Assembly (NCBI GenBank): GCA_016700075.1
Contig: CP065000.1
Location: 2,790,001-2,854,000, forward strand
Length of the DNA stretch: 64,000 nt
Reading direction: 5' to 3'
DNA from: Acidobacteriota bacterium
GTDB lineage: Bacteria; Acidobacteriota; Blastocatellia; Pyrinomonadales; Pyrinomonadaceae
Part shown: piece after piece, positions 43,937 to 53,687 of the stretch
Position numbering within the stretch: the first letter of the stretch is position 1
Layout of the letters: every line of letters begins with the position of its first letter
The notes under the pieces: generated by a model
Database searches by the model: none
What the model saw: only the letters and a program-made list of their open reading frames with translations
Told to the model about the DNA's origin: nothing
Program-made: the position numbers and the translations under genes

Positions 43937-45226
43937 ATGAGAGCAGTATTCTCAGTTGTCGCATTTGCCGCATTCCTCTTCCCGGCGGCAGTTTATTCCC
44001 AAGATCTCGGAAGCGCGAATAAATTGTTCGGGGGCCCTAAGAAGGAATCAGCAGCAAAAGCTCCTAAAAGGCCCGCGACGTCAAAAAGCAGCCCGAAACG
44101 TCCCGTTTCTGTCAAGAAGGCCAGAACAGCTAATCAACGATCTGCGTCCCAGGTTGTGTCGGGTTCGAAACCTGCAGGTTCGGCAAGCGAGGCAGATAAC
44201 AAGCCGACCGCAGCCGTTCTGCAGAAGTTCGAAATGTTTCTGGCAGAAGGAAATGCCGCTCGAGATGCACGTTCCTATGCGGCTGCACAGGCAGCATATG
44301 AAAATGCCCGCGTTCTACTTCCTCAAGATGCTCGAGCAGCGATCGGACTTGGGAGCATCTTTTCCGACCGGCAGCTTTGGGATCAGGCTGAGCAGCAATA
44401 CCGAACAGCATTGCGTCTCAGCCCTGACGATCCGTGGGTTCATATTGCACTTAGTTATGTTCTGTCACAGCCTATTGTCGCCGATGACCTGGCAGGCCGA
44501 TATGCCGAGGCTGAGCGTCTCGCTCGTCGCGCGACGGAATTGGCTCCGAAGAATGCTCTTGCTTTTGACCGGCTCGGCGTGGCGATGGAACTAAGGGGTT
44601 TGATCGGCGCCGAAACTGAAAATGCGTACCTGCGTGCAGTAGAACTTGACCCAAGTTTTGCTCCTGCCTATGCACATCTCGGGCGCCTGATGCATCGACG
44701 GGGCATGGCCGCGAAGGCCCAGAGCTTTTACAGCACCGCCATCAGTAAAGCGACGCAGACCTCAACGATGATATTGGTCGCTGAGGTGCTGCAATCCGAG
44801 CAGCGTTTTCGTGAATCTGAAGGGCTGCTGCGGCAGGCGATAGAGCGCGATCCCTACAATCATTCTGCCTTGCTGCTGTTGAGCAGGGCACTATTGACAC
44901 TCGAGCGATATTCGGAGTCGGAGACACTGCTGAGAAAGAGTTTGGAAAAAGGTGCCAACGGTTTCCGCACCCATATGCTACTCGCTTCCCTTAACCTCCG
45001 TAAGGGAAATATCCCATTGGCAGAGAATGCTTTGCTCCAGGCCTTACGAGACGTGCCTTCGAATGAGAAAGCGATCCTCGCTGAGCAATTCGAGGCTGTC
45101 GGAGATGCGTATGATAGGTCGGGAAAGACGGCAGAAGCGGAAAGGTGTTACAGGCAGGCATTGACGCTTGATCGTCAGCGGACGAGTGCGGCGGCAAAGA
45201 TCGGCCAGCCCGGTAAGGTAAACTAG
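43937..45226 (+). CDS. Exported TPR-repeat protein
   Basis: A 429-residue protein. The ATG at 43937 gives a signal peptide (MRAVFSVVAFAAFLFPAAVYS) and follows the kinase stop by 17 bases. A Lys/Ala/Pro/Ser-rich linker is followed by TPR repeats from about residue 100 to the end; motifs such as 'AYENARVLLPQDARAAIGLGSI', 'WDQAEQQYRTALRLSP' and 'AIERDPYNHSALLLLSRALLT' show the classic 34-residue pattern. TPR arrays bind protein partners; the context suggests it works with the kinases on either side. Confidence 0.88.
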   Translation: MRAVFSVVAFAAFLFPAAVYSQDLGSANKLFGGPKKESAAKAPKRPATSKSSPKRPVSVKKARTANQRSASQVVSGSKPAGSASEADNKPTAAVLQKFEMFLAEGNAARDARSYAAAQAAYENARVLLPQDARAAIGLGSIFSDRQLWDQAEQQYRTALRLSPDDPWVHIALSYVLSQPIVADDLAGRYAEAERLARRATELAPKNALAFDRLGVAMELRGLIGAETENAYLRAVELDPSFAPAYAHLGRLMHRRGMAAKAQSFYSTAISKATQTSTMILVAEVLQSEQRFRESEGLLRQAIERDPYNHSALLLLSRALLTLERYSESETLLRKSLEKGANGFRTHMLLASLNLRKGNIPLAENALLQALRDVPSNEKAILAEQFEAVGDAYDRSGKTAEAERCYRQALTLDRQRTSAAAKIGQPGKVN

Positions 45227-45290
45227 GCCCAAGAGAATTCATAAGTTGAATATGCTATCCTCAAGCGATTGAGGTGCTTTACGTTTCGAA

Positions 45291-47528
45291 ATGCATTGTC
45301 CTAAGTGTGGAGAGGTTTTTGAAGAAAGGTCCAGGCGATTCTGCCCGGTCGACGGGGCGCGCCTTGTCTCGGGCGAAACCGCTCCGCAGGGAACGCGCCC
45401 GGGCATATTTTCGAATCTAATGCCTAAATTCGACGCCGGTAGCGATGCCGTCAACGATATTGAGGCTGCAAACGAGCTGCCCGCATCCTCGCATCAGGAG
45501 GTCCTGGACCTTTCAGAGCTAGATATTGATCTTGACGAGGACATCGTCTTTGAATTGAGGGACGACTCATCGGCTGATACGCACCCAGCGATCAAAGGTC
45601 CACAGGATGACGAGATCGATGAGCCTGCTCGCGGCGAAAACGTCCGATTCATAAGGGCCGAGGACATACCGCCCGGACACGCGGACATTGAGAACAGTGG
45701 GCGCACCCGAGGACTTGGGGCATCGTTCGACGAAAAGGCACCTGAGTCATTTGTTGGGAGGAGCGTGAAAGGACGCTTTCTCGCAACCGAGTATTTGGGG
45801 GACAGCGGTGTAGGGCATTTGTATGTTGGGCAGGACGATCTTCACGACGAACGGCCTGTCGTTATACAAATATTCCATGACGAGGACGACGAGATCATGA
45901 GCAGCATTTTAGCTGAAGAGAGGATCTCGCTGCTTCATTTCTCTCACCCGAATATCGCCCGCATGATCGACTCGGGCGAGTTCGTTGACCAGCGCCGGTA
46001 CGTGGTCGTCGAACACCACGATCATTTGTCAGTATCGGACATCATGGCCATTCACGGCAGGCTCTCGTCTGACCGTACGGCATCGATAATCAAACAGGTC
46101 GCTTACGGGTTGAGCAATGCTCATCAGGAGGGATTGCTTCATCGGGATATAGAACCGTCAAACATTGCGATCGAAAGGCGTGATGACGGTAGTGAGCGGG
46201 CGATATTGATCGGAATGGGGCTCTCAAAGGGCGATCCGGACGAATATACGGCTTTTTACCGGGCTCCTGAAGTGCTCGAAGGCAGGATACCCACTGTTGC
46301 AAGCGATATTTTTGCTTTGGGTGCGACAGCGTTTGAAATGCTGACCGGACAACTGCCTTTTTCAGGCAACACGCCTAAAGAACTAATTTCCGCACAACGG
46401 AATTCGCGACCTGCGATCCCGGCCGACGTTGCCAAGAACATTTCTCCGCTCGTCGAAAGCGTGCTGATGCGGGCAATGTCTCCTAATCCGGCGACTCGAT
46501 TTGCGAAAGCCAGGGAGTATGGAGATGCTCTGCACCATGCGCTTGTTGATTGCGCACCGGAAGTTCCTAAGGTGAGGCGGGACAGCCTTGCAGATGTTAT
46601 ACCAACACCGGCTTCCTCCGAGACTGTCGCTGAACACGGTGAGAGGAAGGAGGTCATTCTTAAGCCTCTTGCAAAGGCGGTTCCCGCAGAAAGCGACCCC
46701 GCGTGGACCCGCCGTTCGCCTGAACCTCCGTCAGAGGGAAGCCATCTGGTGAAGATCATCGCAGCGGTCGGCATCCCCGTACTTCTTATTTTGCTCGGAG
46801 TTGGCTGGTATTTTTTGGTCAAGACTCCGGTTGACCCGTCGCTCAATTCGCTGACGGGCGAACCCGGTTCTGCCGGTTTCGATACGACGGTCCCGAATGT
46901 TAATTCTGACATCGAGGTTCCGCCGCTTCCGCGTACGATACCCCAGCCGCCGAATACAAGTTTTTATCAAAACACCAAACAGAATCTCAAAGGGGATCTG
47001 CTTCTCAATTTCGTCGGTTTTACCGTCTATTACCCTAAAGACTGGAAAGTGAACGGCCCGCAGGTCCGTGAAAATGTGAACAGCCGGGGTAAGTTTCTTG
47101 ATATCTCGCGTGAAACACCTGAAGGGATGATGAAGGAGCAGATGCTGATCAGTTACTACCCCAGTCGCGGAACATTCAAAGAGGACGTCGATAAATTCCC
47201 GCAATTGGCAAAGGAGGCCAACGAAACGCTGAAGAAACTTCTTCCCGGGTATCAGCAGATATCGGAGGGTGAAACTCAGGTCAACGGCAATTGGCGAGCT
47301 TACGAATTGAAATTCCAGGCGGGCGGCCGTTCGCCGTCGGGGGAAAATATTACGGTCTGGGGAAGGCGTCTTTTCATTCCCGCCGCCCGTCCGGGTGTTC
47401 GTGCCGGCTTTGAGATCACTATGCTTGCCACATCTTTTTCGGACGAGGTAAGGGGAGCAGATGACGTCGGGACAAAAGGCGAACTGGCAAAGATCCTCTA
47501 CACGTTCGAGCCAAGCCAAAATTTCTAA
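45291..47528 (+). CDS. Membrane pseudokinase with N-terminal zinc ribbon
   Basis: A 745-residue protein. The zinc ribbon (CPKCG...CPVDG, residues 3-21) and an acidic linker lead to a kinase fold (about 158-412) with three altered hallmarks: VAIK reads V-V-I-Q (Gln193), HRDLKP reads HRDIEP (Asp286 kept, Lys to Glu288) and DFG reads GMG (308-310). Fold markers such as 'YRAPEVLEG' and 'SDIFALGATAFEML' remain. A membrane helix follows ('VKIIAAVGIPVLLILLGVGWYFLV') and a C-terminal domain ('LNFVGFTVYYPKDWKVNGP') like PsbP. It should not phosphorylate but may bind ligands or partners. Confidence 0.9.
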   Translation: MHCPKCGEVFEERSRRFCPVDGARLVSGETAPQGTRPGIFSNLMPKFDAGSDAVNDIEAANELPASSHQEVLDLSELDIDLDEDIVFELRDDSSADTHPAIKGPQDDEIDEPARGENVRFIRAEDIPPGHADIENSGRTRGLGASFDEKAPESFVGRSVKGRFLATEYLGDSGVGHLYVGQDDLHDERPVVIQIFHDEDDEIMSSILAEERISLLHFSHPNIARMIDSGEFVDQRRYVVVEHHDHLSVSDIMAIHGRLSSDRTASIIKQVAYGLSNAHQEGLLHRDIEPSNIAIERRDDGSERAILIGMGLSKGDPDEYTAFYRAPEVLEGRIPTVASDIFALGATAFEMLTGQLPFSGNTPKELISAQRNSRPAIPADVAKNISPLVESVLMRAMSPNPATRFAKAREYGDALHHALVDCAPEVPKVRRDSLADVIPTPASSETVAEHGERKEVILKPLAKAVPAESDPAWTRRSPEPPSEGSHLVKIIAAVGIPVLLILLGVGWYFLVKTPVDPSLNSLTGEPGSAGFDTTVPNVNSDIEVPPLPRTIPQPPNTSFYQNTKQNLKGDLLLNFVGFTVYYPKDWKVNGPQVRENVNSRGKFLDISRETPEGMMKEQMLISYYPSRGTFKEDVDKFPQLAKEANETLKKLLPGYQQISEGETQVNGNWRAYELKFQAGGRSPSGENITVWGRRLFIPAARPGVRAGFEITMLATSFSDEVRGADDVGTKGELAKILYTFEPSQNF

Positions 47529-47851
47529 TGGAAGACAAACTTGTCATTGTTCTAACCACCGTCAACGGAAAGGACGAGGGGGCGGCACTCGCTCGCGGAA
47601 TTGTTGAAAGACGATTGGCAGCGTGCGTTCAAATATTGCCGCCAATGACATCCGTGTATCGTTGGGATGAAAAAATTCAGGAGGAGACCGAACATCTCCT
47701 CCTGATAAAAACCTTGTCCTCTCGCTGGGACGATCTAAGGTTGTTTATTGTCGAGAACCACAGCTATTCGGTTCCCGAGATCGTTGTCCTCGATGCCGCC
47801 GCAGTATCAGTTGAATATGCGGATTGGCTTCGAGCCGAACTTGCCGGCTGA
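47528..47851 (+). CDS. cutA: Divalent-cation tolerance protein CutA
   Basis: A 107-residue trimeric protein. The core motifs 'VIVLTTVNGKDEGAALARGIVERRLAACVQILPPMTSVYRWDEKI' and 'ETEHLLLIKTLSSRWDDLRLFIVENHSYSVPEIV' are typical; they include the conserved Cys. The precise role is unclear beyond copper tolerance and membrane-protein links. It overlaps the pseudokinase stop by one base (TAATG), so it may be co-expressed with it. Confidence 0.94.
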   Translation: MEDKLVIVLTTVNGKDEGAALARGIVERRLAACVQILPPMTSVYRWDEKIQEETEHLLLIKTLSSRWDDLRLFIVENHSYSVPEIVVLDAAAVSVEYADWLRAELAG

Positions 47852-47858
47852 CCGGCGA

Positions 47859-50078
47859 TCAGACCAATGAGATCGGACCGCTGGCAACCAGTGAGAAGGT
47901 CGCGTCAATTTCGGGCGTACTCGGAACCGCGTCGGTCACCACTTCATTCGCAAAAATATCAACAAACCACGTCCCGAGCATCGGGTTCGAAATGAACACG
48001 TTCTCCACGGTATCGACAATGTTGCCGGTGCCTCCGGGCGTTGACCACATGCCGCCGCCGACACCGAGTCCGTTGTTGCCCCAGTAGACGGTTCCGTCCG
48101 GTGCTGTCACCCGCAGGGTCAGATCGTTGACACGCGCCCTCGAAGCACTAGGGCTTCCCATCGGGTCCGTATACACGAGCGTGATCTTCATCGGCTCTCT
48201 TTGGCTTGGCACCACGCGTACGCGGTAGCGTTGACTCTGCAGATTTGTCAGGTTCACTTCCTCATTTACAACAAAAAGCCTCGTCCGAAGATTATAGAGG
48301 TTCTGCAGATCGACGCGTCCCCAGCCTTGGCGGACGCGGGTCGTGTCGGTTCCGGCGATATTCATGTCCCATTGAACTGCGGTGTTGATCATCACTGCTT
48401 TTGCAGTTGCCATTCTCGGACGGCTGTCAAAAACGGTCGGTCCGGTCGGGTTTCCGAAAATGCCGTTATGCCACATCTGAAAAAAGAGGCCGAAGTGTCC
48501 CGCAGTGATCGGAGTTGCAGCGCTTGTTCCGCCAAAGCCTGTTGTATAGCCCGCATCGCTTGAATTGCTCGTAGTAAATACAGAGTCGTAGAAATGGGCA
48601 AGATCCGGCTTCAAGCGCCCATCTGCAGCCGGCCCGACACTGGCCCCACTCGCCCAACGATCGTCGGACAGTGACGCAGTGTTGTAATGTCTGATGCCGC
48701 CGATCGATACCACATTCTTAGACCATGCTTGCGGCCGGGAAAGCTGGTTGCCCGTGTTGCTCTGCGAGTTAAGGATCACAAAATCATTAATGAAAGTGAT
48801 GTCGTCCATTTCCGCTGAGATCGTTGTGTAGGCAGTGGTTGTCGCGTTACCCCAGCTGTTCGACTGATAGACCGCCTTATAAGGATCCTGTTTCAATTCT
48901 GCCGTATGCGTGTAGCGGTTAGACAGAAAATCGTAGTCAGCAAAGATCGATGTGGCTTCCGGCATCATTCCGCGGCCGGAAGGATTCGAAACGCCACGGC
49001 CGAAGTTGATGCCAAAGGTCGAGGTTCCATGATTCGAGGGCTCCGCCGTGTTCGGCGAATTATGAATAAGAGGCGGTCCGCCCGGTTGAAAATCAGTGTG
49101 TGTTTGACGCAGGCCGTTGTCCATCACCTCAGCACGGACGCCCTGTCCGCGATAACCGGCGACGGATTCGACATAATTGGCACCGCCCACATTGCGGACG
49201 ATATCCATGTCGTTCTCCGGCGGGCTCCAGCGGTCAATGAAGAGCACCTTTTCGTGTTGTGCGATCGCAAGCAGCTGCTCGCCCGTGAGCGTGGCTTCCA
49301 TACGAAAGCCTTCGGGGATGATGTTCTCAACAACACCGCCGGTTCGGCTCACGGTAGCACTGATGTCATACTGAGCTGCCGCACCGCGTTCAAGTGCCAT
49401 AATGTTATACCGAGCAGGCTCCATTTTTGACAGGCCATCGGACAAACTCTCGATAAGAACCTCTTCAAGTTTGTATGCCGGCTCATATCGGCCCACCCAG
49501 CGAACATAGGGCAACGCGGAAACAGCCCCACGCACTTCTTCTGTCATCGAGACCAGGTAAGCATGGTTAGGAAGATAGATACGGACCTTTGCTCCCGCAT
49601 CGGTGATCTGCTGACGATATTCTTCTATCGGCTGTGTTACGAACTGAACAATATACGCACGCTCGGAGCCTTTGTATTTTGCAGTTGCCGTTAGGCTTTC
49701 AGCGATAGGAGGCATTTCGCTTATGGGGTCAAAAGTGCCGTAACGCAGCATCATGCGATGATCGGCCGAATTTATGCGTTTGACGCTCTTGCCGTCTGTG
49801 CTGACGGCGTAGAACGGCTCTAGGCCCGCATTCCATGTGAAAACCTTAGCAGGCGATTTTGCGAAAGTGATCACCTGAGCATCGCTGATGGTTTCGGAGG
49901 AACGGTAGATCTCGCCCAAGCCCTCAGCCATAAGAACGGACTCGCCGTTAACAACGATAACGCTCAGGCCGGCCGCGGTCGCGGCTGCCGCCTTCTCACT
50001 TTTTCCAAAAAGTGCCAAAAACACCAACGCCAAAACCAAAACACCTGCAACAGATGCCAAACGCATATTTATCTTCAT
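47859..50078 (-). CDS. Secreted subtilisin-like serine protease
   Basis: A 739-residue exported S8 peptidase. The ATG at 50078 gives a signal peptide ('MKINMRLASVAGVLVLALVFLALFG'-like); an earlier start would add 55 polar residues. Catalytic residues lie in 'VMDNGLRQTHTDF' (Asp), 'PSNHGTSTFGINFG' (His) and 'GFGGTSAATPITAGHFG' (Ser). A long N-terminal part before the catalytic domain serves as a pro-region, and the C-terminal domain ('LVYTDPMGSPSASRARVNDLTLRV') resembles the jelly-roll domains of KP-43-type subtilases. A TATACT with weak -35 lies upstream (50126-50131). Confidence 0.92.
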   Translation of the reverse strand: MKINMRLASVAGVLVLALVFLALFGKSEKAAAATAAGLSVIVVNGESVLMAEGLGEIYRSSETISDAQVITFAKSPAKVFTWNAGLEPFYAVSTDGKSVKRINSADHRMMLRYGTFDPISEMPPIAESLTATAKYKGSERAYIVQFVTQPIEEYRQQITDAGAKVRIYLPNHAYLVSMTEEVRGAVSALPYVRWVGRYEPAYKLEEVLIESLSDGLSKMEPARYNIMALERGAAAQYDISATVSRTGGVVENIIPEGFRMEATLTGEQLLAIAQHEKVLFIDRWSPPENDMDIVRNVGGANYVESVAGYRGQGVRAEVMDNGLRQTHTDFQPGGPPLIHNSPNTAEPSNHGTSTFGINFGRGVSNPSGRGMMPEATSIFADYDFLSNRYTHTAELKQDPYKAVYQSNSWGNATTTAYTTISAEMDDITFINDFVILNSQSNTGNQLSRPQAWSKNVVSIGGIRHYNTASLSDDRWASGASVGPAADGRLKPDLAHFYDSVFTTSNSSDAGYTTGFGGTSAATPITAGHFGLFFQMWHNGIFGNPTGPTVFDSRPRMATAKAVMINTAVQWDMNIAGTDTTRVRQGWGRVDLQNLYNLRTRLFVVNEEVNLTNLQSQRYRVRVVPSQREPMKITLVYTDPMGSPSASRARVNDLTLRVTAPDGTVYWGNNGLGVGGGMWSTPGGTGNIVDTVENVFISNPMLGTWFVDIFANEVVTDAVPSTPEIDATFSLVASGPISLV

Positions 50079-50172
50079 ATTTTGTAACTTCCGTGGATCA
50101 AGGTTAATCGAGGGATTTTCAAAAAAGTATACTTCAAAACGATCTCTTAGCAAAGAAGATTTTGCATAGAGA

Positions 50173-50979
50173 TCATTCTGCCGATGACTTTTCCTCGATG
50201 TTGCCCGCATAGCAGGTCTTGATGATGAAATCGACCGCATCACGCGGTGAATCTGTGAGATGTATCAGCGAGAGGTCTTCCGGGCTGATCATCTTCTCGT
50301 TGAGCATTGTGGAGGTAAGCCAAGTCAACAGCCCGCGCCAGTATTGCGATCCGAACAGCACTACTGGAAAATTACGGATCTTTCGAGTCTGAATAAGGGT
50401 CAATGCCTCGAAAAGCTCATCCATCGTCCCGAAGCCGCCGGGAAATATCAGATAGGCATTGCTATATTTGATGAACATCGTCTTTCTTACGAAGAAATAC
50501 TTGAACGAAAGCGATTTGTTCTGATAGGGATTTGCTGCCTGCTCGAAGGGAAGTTCGATATTGCAGCCTACCGAGCGGGCACCGGCATCGAATGCCCCAC
50601 GGTTCGCGGCTTCCATAATTCCGGGTCCGCCGCCCGTAATGATCTCGAATCCTGCGGTTCCTAAGAGATATCCGGTTTCCTGGGCGGCCTTGTAAAGCGG
50701 GTCATCTTCGCGGGTGCGGGCCGAACCGAAAACAGAAACGCCACGCGTGATGGTCGCAAGCGAGTCAAAGCCGCTGACCAATTCACTCAATATTCTGAAT
50801 ACACGCCAACTGTCAGATGTGCGGTATTCGTCCTCCGGTTCCGGGGACCGCAAGAGCACTTCGTCATCGGTCAAATGCCAATATCCGGGTTCTTCTTCGC
50901 GTTTCTTGACCTCGGCTACTGTCTTAGCATTTGCCGTCTTGGTTCGTTTTGGACGCTTTGATAGCGGAGTTTTTGCCAT
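50173..50979 (-). CDS. LOG-family Rossmann protein (TIGR00730-like)
   Basis: A 268-residue nucleotide phosphoribohydrolase-like protein. It has the LOG motifs 'GGGPGIMEAANRGAFDAGARSVGCNI' and 'PGGFGTMDELFEALTLIQT'. Members cleave nucleoside monophosphates (cytokinin activation in plants) or pyrimidine nucleotides in bacteria; this longer group has an N-terminal tail of about 60 charged residues. It starts one base after fabI ends, so the two are joined in one transcript. The link to fatty-acid synthesis is unclear. Confidence 0.9.
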   Translation of the reverse strand: MAKTPLSKRPKRTKTANAKTVAEVKKREEEPGYWHLTDDEVLLRSPEPEDEYRTSDSWRVFRILSELVSGFDSLATITRGVSVFGSARTREDDPLYKAAQETGYLLGTAGFEIITGGGPGIMEAANRGAFDAGARSVGCNIELPFEQAANPYQNKSLSFKYFFVRKTMFIKYSNAYLIFPGGFGTMDELFEALTLIQTRKIRNFPVVLFGSQYWRGLLTWLTSTMLNEKMISPEDLSLIHLTDSPRDAVDFIIKTCYAGNIEEKSSAE

Positions 50980-51741
50980 TTAGATCCCCATTATGTTGTA
51001 TCCGCAATCGACATAGATCGTCTCACCGGTAATGCCTGACGAAAGGTCGCTGACAAGGAACATTGCCGTTTTGCCGACCTCGTCGGCGGTGACATTGCGT
51101 TTTAGCGGCGACTTTTCCGCGACGTAGCCGAGCAGCGAGCCCATATTCTTGACGCCGCGTGCAGAAAGCGTATTGATCGGCCCCGCAGAGATCGCGTTTA
51201 CGCGGATATTATTCTTTCCGAGGTCAGCGGCGAGGTAGCGTGTAGAAGCCTCAAGAGCTGCCTTAGCTACGCCCATGACGTTATAGTTCGAAACTACTTT
51301 CTCGGCGCCGTAATACGACATCGTGACGATCGAGCCGCCATCTGTCATCAGAGGTGATGCAGCCAGAGCGACCTGCGTCAGCGAAAATGCACTAACCTCG
51401 AGTGCTGTGCGGAAGGCGTCGCGGGTTGTCGTCAAAAACTCGCCTTCGAGGGCCTCTTTTGGAGCGAAAGCAATTGAATGTATGAGGAAATCAATTTTGC
51501 CATACTTTCTTGCGACCGCCTCGAACGCTCGGTCAACGGTGACCTGATCCATTACATCGCAAGGCACGACGAGCGAATCAGGGAGCGTGGCTGCGAGTTC
51601 CTCGACATTCTCACGCAGACGGTCGCTCTGATAGGTAAAAGCCTGCTTTGCGCCCTGCTCACCGCAGGCCGCGGCACACGCCCACGCGATCGAACGCTTG
51701 TTCGCAACGCCGAATATCATTCCAACTTTGTTTTCCAGCAT
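50980..51741 (-). CDS. fabI: Enoyl-ACP reductase (NADH)
   Basis: A 253-residue enzyme that carries out the final reduction in each cycle of type II fatty-acid synthesis. The FabI features are 'GVANKRSIAWACAAACGEQGA', 'IHSIAFAPKEALEGEF', and the active-site Tyr-x6-Lys in 'YNVMGVAKAALEASTRYLA', with 'SYYGAEKVV' before it. Length is normal. It is the usual target of triclosan-type inhibitors. It is adjacent to the LOG gene. Confidence 0.96.
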   Translation of the reverse strand: MLENKVGMIFGVANKRSIAWACAAACGEQGAKQAFTYQSDRLRENVEELAATLPDSLVVPCDVMDQVTVDRAFEAVARKYGKIDFLIHSIAFAPKEALEGEFLTTTRDAFRTALEVSAFSLTQVALAASPLMTDGGSIVTMSYYGAEKVVSNYNVMGVAKAALEASTRYLAADLGKNNIRVNAISAGPINTLSARGVKNMGSLLGYVAEKSPLKRNVTADEVGKTAMFLVSDLSSGITGETIYVDCGYNIMGI

Positions 51742-51859
51742 ATGACCCTGTCATTACCACCTGTGGTAGCCGGTGGTTGAATGAAAATATTTCGTACTTC
51801 TTTCCAACCTGAGAACTCTCGGTCTCGAACCAGCAGCTCCCGCAGGCAGTTTCGATCCG

Positions 51860-52618
51860 CTATTCACTCACATAAACCCGCTGCAGCATTTCAAAATCAA
51901 GCATTCTGATGTCGATATCTACAGGCGTGTCGGAAAATCGCCTCGCAGTCAAAACGCCGCGGAGTTCTTCCTCTTCCTCTAACGTCAGCTGAGTTACAAG
52001 AACAAGCATTAGCCGCAAACGCAGCTTGCTCTTCATGTCAGCGAGGTTCCTACTCGCTTGGGCAACTTTCTTGATCACAGATTCGACCTTGTCCTGCCGA
52101 ATGTCCGGAACAACAAGAAATGCGACTTCGATGCATGTGATAAGATCATTATCGATCAGGATCCCGTCAAACGGTACGCGGCCGATGCTGACATGGCGCA
52201 TCAGCGGAAGCTGCTCTTCCTGCTGAATCTGCCTCAGAGCCAGATCTTCGGCAACAACATAGGCAGACAGCAGGTCGGAAAGGCCATCGTCCCCGACACC
52301 TAGAAGTTTGGAAAGCTCGCGTACCTCGATGTTCACGCTCTGCCGCTGAACCTCTGGCATTGCCGCGTCCCAATCGATAAATTTTCGCTCGTCGAGCGAT
52401 GCAAGCCTCTTCTTTTCCGCGTTCGCCGCAAATACAATGAGTCCGACGCTCGCGATGACGGCCGCAAAAATAATCGCCGTTGCGATCTGGCCGTACGAGA
52501 TCGACACGATAAGTCCGATGACCGCGATCGCGATAAGAAGAGCGACCGAGCCGAAAAGCGCCCAGCTCTGCGGCGGGCGTTTCAGGCGGGAAAGCGGTAT
52601 CGGGTTGGCATTTGCCAT
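51860..52618 (-). CDS. Hypothetical membrane protein with cytoplasmic domain
   Basis: A 252-residue protein. Two membrane helices lie at residues 18-40 and 45-66. The soluble part of about 180 residues has an acidic helix region and then alternating strands and helices ('VSIGRVPFDGILIDNDLITCIEVAFLVVP') that faintly recall a restriction-like nuclease fold, with acidic residues in place but no clear E-x-K core. I do not recognise the family. It lies 24 bases before the PfkB kinase gene in the transcript order, after that gene, so co-transcription is likely. Confidence 0.55.
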   Translation of the reverse strand: MANANPIPLSRLKRPPQSWALFGSVALLIAIAVIGLIVSISYGQIATAIIFAAVIASVGLIVFAANAEKKRLASLDERKFIDWDAAMPEVQRQSVNIEVRELSKLLGVGDDGLSDLLSAYVVAEDLALRQIQQEEQLPLMRHVSIGRVPFDGILIDNDLITCIEVAFLVVPDIRQDKVESVIKKVAQASRNLADMKSKLRLRLMLVLVTQLTLEEEEELRGVLTARRFSDTPVDIDIRMLDFEMLQRVYVSE

Positions 52619-52642
52619 TGAAACAAAAAGGTCGATAGGATC

Positions 52643-53578
52643 TTACGCGGCGGCCACACGTTCGAACGGAATATCGTCGAAATGCGTCATCCGCTTGAAA
52701 TCACGAAAACGCTGGTTAATTTCAGGATAGTCGAGCGCATCCACACGTTCGGTTCCGAATTTTTCAACGTTGAACGATGCCATTACAGAGCCGTAAACCA
52801 TGGCCCGCCGCATCGTATCGTCGTTGATCTGATTCTGTGCGGCCAAATAGCCCATAAAACCGCCCGCGAACGTATCGCCCGCACCCGTCGGGTCAAACAC
52901 GCTTTCCAGCGGATACGCGGGCACGGCGAAATAACCGTCTCGAGTGAACAGCGTTGCACCGTATTCGCCGCGTTTGATGACGACTGCCTTCAGGCCGAGG
53001 CCCATTATAGACTGTGCGGCCTTGTAGATGCTGGGTTCGTCCGTCAGCTGCCTCGCTTCGGCGTCGTTAATGATGATGCAGTCCACGACCTTTATCGTGT
53101 CGATCACTGCGTCCTTCATCGACGAGATCCAGAAGTTCATCGTGTCCATAGCGACAAATTTCGCGTCCGGACACTGTTCGCGGACCTGCTTCTGCAGCAT
53201 CGGCAAAATGTTTGCGAGAAAAAGCAGTTTAGAACCTCGGGACCGCTCGGACAATTTCGGGTCGAACGTCTCGAAAACGTTAAGCTGCGTGTCCAGAGTG
53301 TGGGCCGTATTCATATCGTAATCGTAGCGGCCCTGCCAGAAGAATGTCTTGCCGTCCGCGACGACCTCGACATCATCCGTATTGATATCGTGACGGCGGA
53401 AAACGTCCCATTCCGCATCGGTAAAATCACCGCCGACCACGCCGACCGCGTTCACTTCCGTAAAAAAGCTCGCCGACAAACCAAAGTGCGTCGCCGCACC
53501 GCCCAAAACCTTGTCGCGTTTACCAAAAGGCGTTTCCAACGCATCGAACGCGACCGAACCAACAACTGCAAGTGACAT
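52643..53578 (-). CDS. PfkB-family sugar or nucleoside kinase
   Basis: A 311-residue ribokinase-fold kinase. It begins 'VVGSVAFDALETPFG', has the glycine pair 'LGGAATHFGLSASFF' and ends with the ATP-binding 'DPTGAGDTFAGGFMGYLA'. 'GEYGATLFTRDG' is the usual anion loop. The substrate could be a sugar, adenosine or another nucleoside; mtaP lies downstream in this region, which slightly favours a purine-related role. The start at 53578 is the usual length. Confidence 0.88.
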   Translation of the reverse strand: MSLAVVGSVAFDALETPFGKRDKVLGGAATHFGLSASFFTEVNAVGVVGGDFTDAEWDVFRRHDINTDDVEVVADGKTFFWQGRYDYDMNTAHTLDTQLNVFETFDPKLSERSRGSKLLFLANILPMLQKQVREQCPDAKFVAMDTMNFWISSMKDAVIDTIKVVDCIIINDAEARQLTDEPSIYKAAQSIMGLGLKAVVIKRGEYGATLFTRDGYFAVPAYPLESVFDPTGAGDTFAGGFMGYLAAQNQINDDTMRRAMVYGSVMASFNVEKFGTERVDALDYPEINQRFRDFKRMTHFDDIPFERVAAA

Positions 53579-53583
53579 AGGAT

Positions 53584-53644
53584 AAGTGGTCAGCTATCGG
53601 TGGCCGGTGGTCAGAAAGTTCAAAAGTCTGACACCTGACCACTT
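53584..53644. repeat. Inverted repeat upstream of the PfkB kinase gene
   Basis: Arms AAGTGGTCAG (53584-53593) and CTGACCACTT (53635-53644) form an exact ten-base inverted repeat, with a further GGTGGTCAG inside (53606-53614). GTGGTCAG-type words recur in intergenic repeats of many bacteria. It could form a hairpin in the mRNA before the PfkB start. Confidence 0.65.
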
Positions 53645-53687
53645 GCCACTGAACATTGCCTATTTTACACTTCGCAGCTTGTTTACG

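Noticed and set aside
52682..53575. 297-codon open frame on the plus strand
   Set aside because: It lies antisense to the PfkB kinase, which is complete and conserved, and its own product is rich in Arg and has no family resemblance.
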